Of a DNA stretch of 64,000 nucleotides, positions 11,620-20,900 are shown in pieces (positions within the stretch are counted from its first letter, which is position 1; each line of letters opens with the position of its first letter). A model generated the notes under the pieces. That model saw nothing but the letters and a program-made list of their open reading frames with translations. It searched no databases and had not been told where the DNA came from. Origin of the DNA: Isoetes taiwanensis (lineage: Eukaryota > Streptophyta > Lycopodiopsida > Isoetales > Isoetaceae); NCBI GenBank assembly GCA_021234155.1, contig JAJEKV010000028.1, positions 3,060,567-3,124,566 on the forward strand. Direction: 5' to 3'. The translations under genes and the position numbers were made by a program.

Positions 11620-12400
11620 ATTTGGCCGACATATGTGCCATCATAGTTGCAAAGAGCGAACTGACCACGATGGTGCAGTAATTGGCCAGGCAGTCAGGAT
11701 CACCCCGCCTTGTATATGGGAACAACCCTGTTAGTGGTCCACTCTGGGGGAAAGCCTTTCTGTAGTGCCCTATTGAACAATGCTGTTAAGATGGGCACCA
11801 TCGGAGACGCGACCCATTTGAACGGCTCTGCCTGCATGCCATCCAAATCTGCCGCCTTACTATTGGTGAGACGCTGTAAGCCATTAGTGGCATCTGCCTT
11901 CGTGATGACTATTGTTGAACCCATCTGTGGGGGTATTGCTGCACGAACTTCAAGAGGATCATAGAATTGCCACAAGTATTGTACCCACTGCTCTGAAATT
12001 CCACGTAGGCTACAAAGGCTTGTGCAATACCCTTCGTCAGAAAGTCCTGGGATGATGGTCCAAGAGGTAGAATATTTCTTTGATTGCAGGCAGGTGCGAT
12101 GCTAGGTTAGTGACCCATCGAAGCGAATGTTTAAGCTCCTTGCACTTATCATCAAACCATTGGTTGCGACATTAACAATTGCCGGACTAAAAGTCGGCAT
12201 TGCACAACAGAATCACTGTTTACCTGATCCATGGCCTGCTCCCGCACCTCGAATTGCATCCATGCCTTTGCTTGGGTCGAAGGCGACTGAACCTGGAGGA
12301 TCTGCTGTGCAAAGGCGACTTGGCGGCATCTGTCAATGCCAATGAGCAGCTTGGCTTTGCCAGAATGACCCAAGGAAGCCGAAATATGAAAATGAAAAAG
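11620..12400 (-). pseudogene. LINE fragment (start of reverse transcriptase and upstream linker)
   Basis: On the minus strand: the linker QWFDDKCKELKHSLRWV (about 12165-12115), then the reverse transcriptase start LTNSKAADLDGMQAEPFKW, FNRALQKGFPPEWTTNRVV and PIYKAG (11975-11700). After a frameshift comes DPDCLANYCTIVVSSLFA (about 11700-11650). These match blocks 0-2 of plant L1-like LINEs. Everything downstream, including the YADD box, is missing. It is a different family from the LINE at 12852-19661. The 12180-12400 part is weakly supported. Confidence 0.75.
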
Positions 12401-12612
12401 GTTTAGGGTTTTCCCTTTTGTTCCTTTTACATGACCTTTTAGGGTTAGGGCTAAAAGGACATATGGGGTTTTGCCATGAGGCAAAGGGGTTAAATGTATA
12501 TGTTTATAGACATGTGCAACATAAGAGGTTGCCCCTAGGGTGCAACCCTTTACGGCGTGGCAGTATAATATACGTATTCGTACCGTATATTATGCTGGAA
12601 CGTCACAAATAT

Positions 12613-12851
12613 ATTCACGCGTTTCAGATACCCCCTCACGAATTTGTGCATAACGAATATATGGCAGGGACACAAGAATGACCATCGGTTTGAAGAGGCG
12701 TTCTGAAAATTTTCACAACATCTGAGGTTGTAAAGCTGGAATTATCGTGTCCAAGCAATTCCAAGAACCTGCAATTCAAAGTTTGTTGTGATTATGTGAC
12801 AACAACAAAATGCAATGAGCAAGCACTAACCTCTCAACATGTCTGCTTCTA
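12613..12851. repeat. Left copy of a ~240-bp direct repeat flanking the LINE
   Basis: Nearly identical to 19662-19901 (a handful of single-base differences and small indels), from TATTCAC[G/T]CGTTTCAG to GCTTCTA. The LINE lies exactly between the copies, so this looks like an exceptionally long target duplication. Confidence 0.85.
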
Positions 12852-12923
12852 ACCTCTAACATCGCCTCGCAGAGCCTGTAAGTGGTTATTCTAACCTCTA
12901 ACATCGCCTCGCAGAGCCTGTAA

Positions 12924-14049
12924 GTGGTTACTCGGACGAAGAGTACAGCGGCACGCTACATTTGCAAAGCAATGGCGGAAAGCACCAGCCTCAGTCAGCT
13001 AAAGAAAGCAGATGCGGCAAGGGCAACAGCAAGCCAACAGGACCTCAAAGATTTTCTAGCGCAGATGAACAAGCAGTTGGAGTCCAAGATACCCAGCATG
13101 GATGCACTCAACACGCTGGCAGGAACGGTCAATCGTAACAAGATAGCCATCTCCAGCATGGACGTGGGGATAGAGGGAGTGGAGAAGACAAGCGAGGATA
13201 TGCAACACAGAATGGACGAGATTGAGGAGGAGAAAGCCAAAATCTTGAAGAGGTTGGTTGAATTAGAAAAAAGGAAATGTTGAATTGGATGCATGGGAAT
13301 CATTTGATAAAATAAAACCGCATATCATGGAATATGAGGAACATAATAGAATTAAGTATGACGTTAGGCTAATAGGGGTAGCAGAGAAACCTAACGAGGA
13401 CACATATCGAGTGACTGCAGAAGTGTTGGAGGTGGTCTTCAAAGAACATCGGAGCATCATTGTCAAGGCCGTACGGTCAGGTCAATGGAGGGGGCGGTCG
13501 AGACACATAAACCTGACACTCAGGGACCTGCCAGCCAAGGAGAGAATACTGCGCATGGGATCCAGGTTGAGGAACGGGATCAAGGTGCAGGAAGCCCTAA
13601 CAGTCATACAACGCCAAGGGCTACACAGGGAGTTGGCCAAGGCCAGGGAACTGAACCAGGCAGGAATACAGGCAGTCAGGAATGACAAGGTGTTTCTGCA
13701 CAAAAGGGGACGAGAACTCACAGGTCTGGGTCAAGGACAAGAGGCAGGAGTACTTGAATTAGGGAGGTCAACGGATATGGGGAAGGAGAACATCAACCCA
13801 TTGAGGGTCCTGATACAAGGATGGGAAAACATGGCACTGGGGGGGACAATAACAGCAGTAGCACCCGAAACGAGCCAGCACAGAGAGGAAGAAAGAGGGG
13901 GAAAATGGGGCGACAGAGACCGAATAGTCCAAGTCGGAAACATGGATCCAACCCCGATCATAAAGACCAGAGGACGACCGAGAAGAATGAAAAACGGAGC
14001 AGAAAACACGGAGACCCCGAGGGAGCAAACCCGAGGAAAGAGACACTGA
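12924..14049 (+). pseudogene. LINE ORF1 (coiled coil plus RNA-binding region), frameshifted
   Basis: The first part (to the stop at 13281-13283) contains a heptad-rich region resembling the L1 ORF1 coiled coil (ASQQDLKDFLAQMNKQLESK; MQHRMDEIEEEKAKILKRL). The second frame (from about 13285) resembles the L1 ORF1 RNA-binding and C-terminal domains (KYDVRLIGVAE; LRDLPAKERILRMGSRLRN; LHRELAKARELNQAG). One frameshift at about 13283 separates them. The product would coat LINE RNA. The charged tail after residue 150 of the second part overlaps the start of ORF2 in another frame. Confidence 0.8.
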
Positions 14050-14375
14050 CGATATGGTACTGGAATTGTATCAGATACCCTTGGGATGACGGAGAGAGGT
14101 TGGAGGGAGCACACAGCTGTGACATAATATGTCTGGTAGAGACATGGGAACACAACATAAAACAGCTGCCAGAGGAGGAGGGGTACTAGCTATTCACGTG
14201 CTGGAAGGACAAAGGTTTTAAGATAGGGAGAGGGAGTGCAGGTCTAGCCTGCTATGTCAAAGAAAATGTAGTAAACAATGCATGTATTTTACACTCAGAT
14301 GTCAATAAGAGATATACAATTACAAAGCAAAAAGGATAAGGGGGAATGATGCCTTCAAGGCCTCAACCTGGTATG
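14040..14375 (+). pseudogene. LINE ORF2 endonuclease, N-terminal part only
   Basis: LTIWYWNCIRYPWDD, then CDIICLVETWEHNIKQLP matches the opening of the APE-type endonuclease (the WN and ET residues of its active site). CYVKENVVNNACILH follows after a stop near 14187. The sequence then jumps to DAFKASTWYDDECREQ, the linker that normally follows the endonuclease, within about 60 bases. A large middle part of the endonuclease, including its SDH end, has therefore been deleted. The linker is split by the insertion at 14381. Confidence 0.7.
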
Positions 14376-14380
14376 ATGAT

Positions 14381-17181
14381 TGTTGGGCGAATTCCCCATA
14401 TCCACCCAGCATAAGGGGGGTGTGGCAAACACAAAATTTTACTTCTGGAACAGAGAATAGCCAAGAAAATCTAGAACCAAGAACTTAAATTGGTGCACCA
14501 AAACTTAACTCTCCTCGATAACAAGGAGGAATACAAAGCTTGGGCAGATTTGGATATGGAGGAGGCTCTCACCCTCCTCCTTGAGCTTTGCCACTAAGCC
14601 CATATACACTACATTACGCCCACGAGCGAGGAGAGAGAGAGTTTTTTTATTTTTCATAATATTTATATAACACAATGTTTAATCTAGGCCATTCTTATCA
14701 CCACTTAATCTAAACCCTACACTGCACCACTTAATTCACACCTTCCATCTCCACCACTTCATCTTGATCCTCTATTTCCACCACTTAATCTTGATCCTCT
14801 ATTTCCACCACTTAATCTTGGCATTTCATCCCAATCATACAATTTTAACCATTGCCCAGACAATTAAGTATATGATCTTACAACATTATGGTGCCATTGT
14901 TGACACGTTGCCTTCAACACAAGGTCTAATCTCCCCATGTTCCCTCTTGCAACTGGCCTAACTTTCACCATAAAATCTTAGACCATTTATCACCATCACT
15001 TACCATTGCTCAAACAATTATGGGGTCTTCAACATTATGGTCTCAACGTTGACAAGTTGCCTTCAACACAAGGTCTAATCTCCCCATGTTCCCTCTTGCA
15101 ACTAGTCTAACTTTACTACCACAAAATCTAGACCATTACATCATTGCCCAAACATTAAAAAATAATGGTTTCTTAATGTTGGCCAAATGTGCCAACATTT
15201 GAGCCAACATGAATGCCCAAACAAACACGGCCGGTCCCTTCGACCAGAAACTTCCGACTTCAAAATATATTTTGGACATAGGAAGTGATCATGGGGCAAA
15301 GGAGCAATTCGAAAGTTAATAAATATGCTGAAGAACCAAGGATTAAAGGTTTAAATGAAATAGGTGGATAGCAAGTGAGGTTATCAGCCATATGAAACGA
15401 AAAGGGCAAGAAAGAGCAACGGGAGAGCAGATATGGCGGAGCCATTCCTTACAGTCCAGCGGTGGAGGAGATGCTGGAAAGCGGCAAAGCAGTCGGATTT
15501 GTGCAGGTAAGAAGGAAGACAGTAGAGTTGATTTGACAGGGAAGAGCTTCAGGAAGAAAACACCTCTTTTTTGCTGATTTGGTGCAGGTCCGGTGGTTTT
15601 CGGAATGACTTTTGCAGAATATATAGATGCAATCACTCTGTGTTTCCTGACATACAGGGGCTGTGTAGATGGCAGAAGCGTTAAGCAAACATAAACTATA
15701 GCAGAGCACTGCAGATACGAGGCAGAGTATGGATTGGATGCAGCTATATTCGTTTTGACTCATAAATAATAGAAACCACTATGATAGTTTCTTCAGCTCG
15801 TAATACATCTTGCCTTTGCTTCAAAAACAGGTAAAGAAACTACTCTTCCAGTTACCATTGATTGTTTGAGGAAGAGCACCTGCATTGCATTTACTCATGA
15901 GTTCTGCTCATTTACTCAAAAACTCATGAAACTATATGGATCTTCGAATATCACTCTGTTGCATCGCTCTTCAAAAACTCACGAACCGGGATTCGATGGG
16001 GAAGAAAACCCCGCTCAAATGAGCGGGGGTCCCGCAAGAACGGAACCATTTATGTTGGTCGAATTCCCCATATCCACCCGGCATAAGGGGGTGTGGCAAA
16101 CACTAAATTTTTGAACCAAATAAAAGAGAAGAACACAAAAGAATTAAGAACTTTTCAATTGATGCATCAAAACTGAATTTTTTATGACAAAGCGTGGAGC
16201 ACAAAAGCTTGGCAGATTTTGATATGGAGGAGGCTCTCACCCTCTTCCTTGAGCTTTGCCACTAAGCCCAAATGAGGCTACATTCTGCCACGAGCCAGAA
16301 AGAGAGAGCTTTTGTTTTTCCAAAATATTTATACAAACAAAATTTAATCTAGACCATCCAAGATTTTAGCACCACTTAATCTCAACCCTCCACCTCCACC
16401 ACTTCATCTTGAACCTCGATTCGCACCACTTAATCTTGGCCTTTCATCCCAATCATATAATTCTAATCATTGCTCAAACAATTAAGTATATGATCTCGCA
16501 ACATTATGGTGCCATTGTTTTTAGAAACCATTATCTCTAGAAACCATTATTTTTTAATGTTTGGGCAATGATGTAATGGTCTAGATTTTGTGGTAGTAAA
16601 GTTAGACCAGTTGCAAGAGGGAACATGGGGAGATTAGACCTTGTGTTGAAGGCAACGTGTCAACAATGGCACCATAATGTTGTAAGATCATATACTTAAT
16701 TGTCTGGGCAATGGTTAAAATTGTATGATTGGGATGAAATGCCAAGATTAAGTGGTGGAAATAGAGGATCAAGATTAAGTGGTGGAAATAGAGGATCAAG
16801 ATGAAGTGGTGGAGATGGAAGGTGTGAATTAAGTGGTGCAGTGTAGGGTTTAGATTAAGTGGTGATAAGAATGGCCTAGATTAAACATTGTGTTATATAA
16901 ATATTATGAAAAATAAAAAAACTCTCTCTCTCTGGCTCGTGGCAGAATGTAGTGTATATGGGCTTAGTGGCAAAAGCTCAAGGAGGAGGGTGAGAGCCTC
17001 CTCCATATCCAAATCTGCCCGAAGCTTTGTATTCCTCCTTGTTATCAGAAGAGTTAAGTTTTGGTGCACCAATTTAAGTTCTTGGTTCTAGATTTTCTTG
17101 GCTATTCTCTGTTCCAGAAGTAAAATTTTGTGTTTGCCACACCCCCCTTATGCTGGGTGGATATGGGGAATTCGCCCAACA
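14381..17181. mobile_element. 2.8-kb insertion with LTR copies in inverted orientation at its ends
   Basis: The insertion starts TGTTGGGCGAATTCCCC and ends with the exact reverse complement GGGGAATTCGCCCAACA. A 5-bp target duplication ATGAT lies at 14376-14380 and 17182-17186. Left arm 14381-15175 and right arm 16523-17181 are near-identical inverted copies; the left arm has one extra internal repeat of about 150 bp. Between them lie about 0.85 kb of unique DNA and a third, diverged, direct-orientation LTR copy (16053-16519). The 5-bp duplication indicates integrase-type insertion. No gag or pol is seen. Confidence 0.88.
16053..16519 (+). repeat. Diverged, truncated LTR copy inside the insertion
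   Basis: Begins TGTTGGTCGAATTCCCC and follows the left arm with many substitutions (GGAGGAGGCTCTCACCCTC is shared). It stops at GGTGCCATTGT, where the inverted right arm begins after a short junction. It is clearly less similar than the two outer arms are to each other. Confidence 0.8.
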
Positions 17182-17186
17182 ATGAT

Positions 17187-18719
17187 GAGTGCAGAGAGCA
17201 AAAAAGAAGGATCAGAGAGCAGAGAGGAAGAGAGACATATCAAGCTGAAAAAGTGGTATATCTGAGGATGTTGAAGGCAAAGAGAAACAAAAACTTGGTA
17301 CAGCACCAATGGGGATTGGCTAAACTACTCAAAAAGCAACCCCGAAAATTCTGGAAAGGATTTAAAGGAAAAGGACAAGGGAATAAGAAGAATGGGAACA
17401 CACAAGGCGAGATTGGGGCAGCCGGATGGGAGAGATACCTTGAAAAATTGTATAAGACTGGGGCTTCCCCAGCACCAATACCAGAATTACAGGAGATGGA
17501 CACGCCGTGTTTCAGCGTACAGGAAGTGATGATAGCACTAAATAGGATGGCCAATAACAAAGCTCCAGACCTGTATGGACTAACTGTGGAACTACTAAAA
17601 TGTGCAGACACTGCGTTAGGGAAACAGGTGACAGATATATTCAACGGCATAAAACACACGGGACTCCCAGACAGATGGGCGTACAACAGGGTCATACCCA
17701 TACACAAGGGAGGGAGTAGACAGGAACCTGGAAATTACAGAACCATAATAGTTAGCTCCATCTTTGCAAAATGGTTTGGGAAGGTCTTAGACAATAAGTT
17801 GAAACAATGGGCAGAGATAGGGAACATGAGACAGGAGCAGGCAGGTTTCAGGCCGGAACACTCAACCACGGACCACCTAGTAACCCTCAGGATATTAATA
17901 GAACAGAACAGAAATCAGGGGAAGAAAGTAATATGCTGCTTTTTGGACTTTAGGAAGGCTTTTGACACAGTCCCGAGGGAGAAGCTAATACAGAGGCTCA
18001 TAGATATGCAGGCACCAAGAGATATGGTAGGGGCAATTGCAAGATTGTACTTTAGTGTTTATGCAAAAATGGAAGAAGAAGGAAAAGTAGATTGCGACAC
18101 GGGAGTCAAACAAGGGTGCCCGCTATCTCCAACACTGTTCGGAATATACATAGATGCATTACAAGATTTCATAGAAGAACAGCAGGGGGACATAGATGCT
18201 CCTATGCTAGGGGAAACCAAGGCACCCATTATGTTATATGCCGATGACCTGAGCATGATGGCCACAAAAAACAAGGGAATGCACAGGTTACTGAAACTGC
18301 TGGAGATCTTCTGCGAAAACACAGGGTTGACAGTAAATCTTATAAAAACCAAAATAGTCTTTTTCGGCAACAGGAATAGACACAAACCGTTCAAGTATTT
18401 GGGAACAGAATTAGAAGAGTCAACAGAGTATAGATACTTGGGGTACGATACACACGGTACAGGGAAATGGGCTAAAGGGGCAGATACAAGATTCCAAACA
18501 GTTATTGGGAGTTACTATAATATGAAAAATTTCTGCAATAAAAGCAGAATAATAGACTGGGAAATCAAATGCTATCTGTTCAGTGCAGTGGTCGCGACCA
18601 CGCAACTATACGGGGCTGAGGCTTGGGGACCGGGGCTAACAGAAAAGAAATGGGAAAAACAGGAAGGAATCCTCAGGCAATGGCATAAACAGGAATTCAA
18701 GCTAAGAACAAATATATAG
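17187..18719 (+). CDS. LINE ORF2 reverse transcriptase, open over ~510 codons
   Basis: The frame continues from the pre-insertion linker (STWYDDECREQKRR when the insertion is removed). Reverse transcriptase blocks in order: LNRMANNKAPDLYGLTVELL, LPDRWAYNRVIPIHKGG, GNYRTIIVSSIFAKWFGKVL, EQAGFRPEHSTTDHLVTLR, CCFLDFRKAFDTVPREKL, GVKQGCPLSPTLFGIYIDAL and the catalytic box MLYADDLSMMA (YADD, near 18235). The thumb (YLGYDTHGTGKW) follows. A TAG at 18717-18719 separates it from the next open part. It would prime reverse transcription at a nicked target, but the endonuclease is deleted. Confidence 0.93.
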   Translation, partial: ECREQKRRIREQRGRETYQAEKVVYLRMLKAKRNKNLVQHQWGLAKLLKKQPRKFWKGFKGKGQGNKKNGNTQGEIGAAGWERYLEKLYKTGASPAPIPELQEMDTPCFSVQEVMIALNRMANNKAPDLYGLTVELLKCADTALGKQVTDIFNGIKHTGLPDRWAYNRVIPIHKGGSRQEPGNYRTIIVSSIFAKWFGKVLDNKLKQWAEIGNMRQEQAGFRPEHSTTDHLVTLRILIEQNRNQGKKVICCFLDFRKAFDTVPREKLIQRLIDMQAPRDMVGAIARLYFSVYAKMEEEGKVDCDTGVKQGCPLSPTLFGIYIDALQDFIEEQQGDIDAPMLGETKAPIMLYADDLSMMATKNKGMHRLLKLLEIFCENTGLTVNLIKTKIVFFGNRNRHKPFKYLGTELEESTEYRYLGYDTHGTGKWAKGADTRFQTVIGSYYNMKNFCNKSRIIDWEIKCYLFSAVVATTQLYGAEAWGPGLTEKKWEKQEGILRQWHKQEFKLRTNI

Positions 18720-18742
18720 TATATGAGACGGGACAGAAACCA

Positions 18743-19402
18743 ATGGAGGTAAGGGCATGGGAGAAGACTATCAGATATCTCATAAGAAATAATGCAAGTG
18801 AGAAACCGAATAAACTAGCGAATATCGCGATTAGCGAGTCAGCAAAATCACACATTATCGCGAGCAACGGATGGTTCAGGGATGTAGCAATGTGGACCAG
18901 AGAAATGGGGATGAACCTGAGCGACCTTATTAACGAAGGCGAATGGAATGAGGATTGGGCAAACAAGGCTACGCAAGCATGGCTACAAAAACACGCAGGG
19001 CCCAAGACAATTTGGCTTATGACAGTCTTCAACCCAGAACAGCGGATAGGGCAGCAGATGTACCAGGATAACTTACTAGGAAAAACCAAGAGGGATATCC
19101 TAGCAAGATTTAGGATGGGGAGCCATGACCTAAGAAATGAAAAGGACAGATGGAGGAGAGTAGAGAAAGACGATCGGATATGCAGAATCTGTGACAGAGG
19201 GGAAGTGGAGGACGAGAATCATATGCGCAATGAGTGCCCAATATATGGAGACATCGGGAACAAATACATAAACATAAGATGGGGCCAACCCGTATACGCC
19301 ATGATGGCAAGGACAGAAACAATGAGAGATTTGGCAGACGCAATACGGGAAATGACGACAAAGCACCGGGAAGTACATAAGGAAAAAGGGCTTCTGATAT
19401 GA
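18743..19402 (+). CDS. LINE ORF2 C-terminal part with Cys/His zinc-binding motif
   Basis: Continues ORF2 after the stop at 18717 and a small shift. It ends with a zf-RVT-like region, FRMGSHDLRNEK, then CRICDRGEVEDENHMRNEC (C-X2-C...H-X4-C, about 19180-19240), typical of L1/Tx1-type plant LINEs. The stop is at 19400. Confidence 0.8.
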   Translation: MEVRAWEKTIRYLIRNNASEKPNKLANIAISESAKSHIIASNGWFRDVAMWTREMGMNLSDLINEGEWNEDWANKATQAWLQKHAGPKTIWLMTVFNPEQRIGQQMYQDNLLGKTKRDILARFRMGSHDLRNEKDRWRRVEKDDRICRICDRGEVEDENHMRNECPIYGDIGNKYINIRWGQPVYAMMARTETMRDLADAIREMTTKHREVHKEKGLLI

Positions 19403-19661
19403 GCCGCCCGGGAGGCGAATCCTAACTGCCCAAAAATGTTCAGCCTAAAGCTGATTGATAACGACGCACCTCTGCATGGCCTTGAAGCCGATCCAAAGCG
19501 GAGTGCCGGTATTAATAGAAAAAGGGGAGCCTTCAGAAAAGGCTAGAATAAAGCCAGCGTGATGTGTTAGTAGCACCCATCAGGGAGCTCGCCCATGCTA
19601 CATAAGTCCTGGAGCCTCAGGGCACAAGGGACAATAATGTATATTCTATTCTAATGTATTC

Positions 19662-19901
19662 TATTCACTCGTTTCAGATACCCCCTCACGAATTTGTGCA
19701 TAACTAATATATGGCAGGGCCACAAGAATGACCATCGGTTTGAAGAGGCGTTCTGAAAATTTTCACAACATCTGAGGTTGTAAAGCTGGAATTATCGTGT
19801 CCAAGCAATTCCAAGAACCTGCATTCAAAGTTTGTTGTGATTATGTGACAACAACAAAATGCAATGAGCAAGCACTAACCTCTCAACATTGTCGGCTTCT
19901 A
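19662..19901. repeat. Right copy of the ~240-bp direct repeat flanking the LINE
   Basis: See 12613-12851. The copy starts where the LINE ATTCT tail ends and runs to GCTTCTA, after which unique sequence (GCATGCAAGCCC) begins. Confidence 0.85.
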
Positions 19902-20572
19902 GCATGCAAGCCCATGCTATCAAAGTGATATATTCCTGGTTTATATCTCTATGGGAGACATGCGCGGCTTACGATAAAAAAACAGGTCTAGTGAAGTCCA
20001 TCACAAGCAGGAACAAATATATACTGCCACTTATCCAGATTCATGTGTTTCCTTATTGTTTTGTAACTATTTGTGTCCTTAGACAATGTCGAGTGAAAAA
20101 GAGGATCAAAGGAATGAAAGGGATGGCTCACTTCTTAAAGCATTAAGTAATATTCCATGTATCTCCAAACATATGCATATGATAGCATAATCCTAATGAT
20201 CACAAATCAGATGAAAGTATCACTTTGAGAAAAGGAGGATTAATTGATCATTGAAGCATTGCATATCAGCTTCCAAAATTTTGATGTCAGTGGAGCTAAT
20301 CACGACAGTTTCAGTTCCATTCAGCAACACTTCTAAATGTGTATGTGTTAGATTTGAATAGGAAAATATTTAGGGTCCTTAACAACTTGGCCCTCAAGTT
20401 TTAATGCTGAGATCATATCTCCACCGTTGGTTGCAATGGTGTTACCCAGGGGTAACACATTAAAAAGTGCATAAACACCTAGTTTGTTACGCCAAATGGC
20501 CGTAAACACCTAGCTTGTTATGGAAACTACCATAAAACCACCACAAAACTCTAGGGCCCAGGTTATTAAGGC
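19902..20572. other. Intergenic DNA upstream of SMUG1
   Basis: No gene seen. A GTGTTACCCAGGGGTAACAC palindrome lies at about 20440-20459, and AAACACCTAG phrases recur at 20473 and 20504. Confidence 0.4.
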
Positions 20573-20724
20573 GGATAACACCCTGGAACGAAGGTGTTAT
20601 GGCCTATTATAACAAACAAGGGCCCGCCCGAGTTTATTATAGTAGGGCATAACACTCTCGTTCCAGGGTCCGGCCCCTCATTTGTTATAATAGGGCATAA
20701 CGCCCTCGTTCCAGGGTGTTATCC
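20573..20724. repeat. Inverted-repeat (MITE-like) block in the SMUG1 upstream region
   Basis: The left arm starts GGATAACACCCTGGAACGA and the right arm ends TCGTTCCAGGGTGTTATCC, an exact 19-bp match. Similarity continues inward (TTATAACAAACAAGGGCC against GGCCCCTCATTTGTTATAA). A third, direct-oriented copy (GGGCATAACACTCTCGTTCCAGGG) lies between. The block ends 177 bases before the ATG at 20901. Confidence 0.8.
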
Positions 20725-20900
20725 ACCTCTTAAATTTACCTTGGTCTGCCGGCTTCGAGGGTTATTTTGCACAACCTCGTCGAGAAGTCAAAATGTGAAA
20801 TTAGAGAATATACTGTGCAAGAGGCGATTGGATTTGGATATTCGGTATTCCAAACATATCGCCAACTTCAGGGGCAAAAACGTTCATGTTGTTGTTTGTT

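Larger units (their letters stand above)
12852..19661 (+). mobile_element. L1-like LINE, with nested LTR-derived insertion
   Basis: The left end has two copies of a unit reading CTAACCTCTAACATCGCC...AAGTGGTTA (12852-12932), perhaps 5' promoter monomers. ORF1 (12924-14049), a truncated endonuclease (about 14040-14385), reverse transcriptase (17187-18716) and a zinc-finger C-terminus (to 19402) follow. The 3' UTR ends in an ATTCT-rich tail (19640-19668). It is flanked by the ~240-bp direct repeats. Without the nested insertion it is about 4 kb. Confidence 0.88.

Noticed and set aside
12124-12484. Independent small genes on either strand
   Set aside because: They are best explained as frameshifted upstream sequence of the minus-strand LINE fragment or chance frames.
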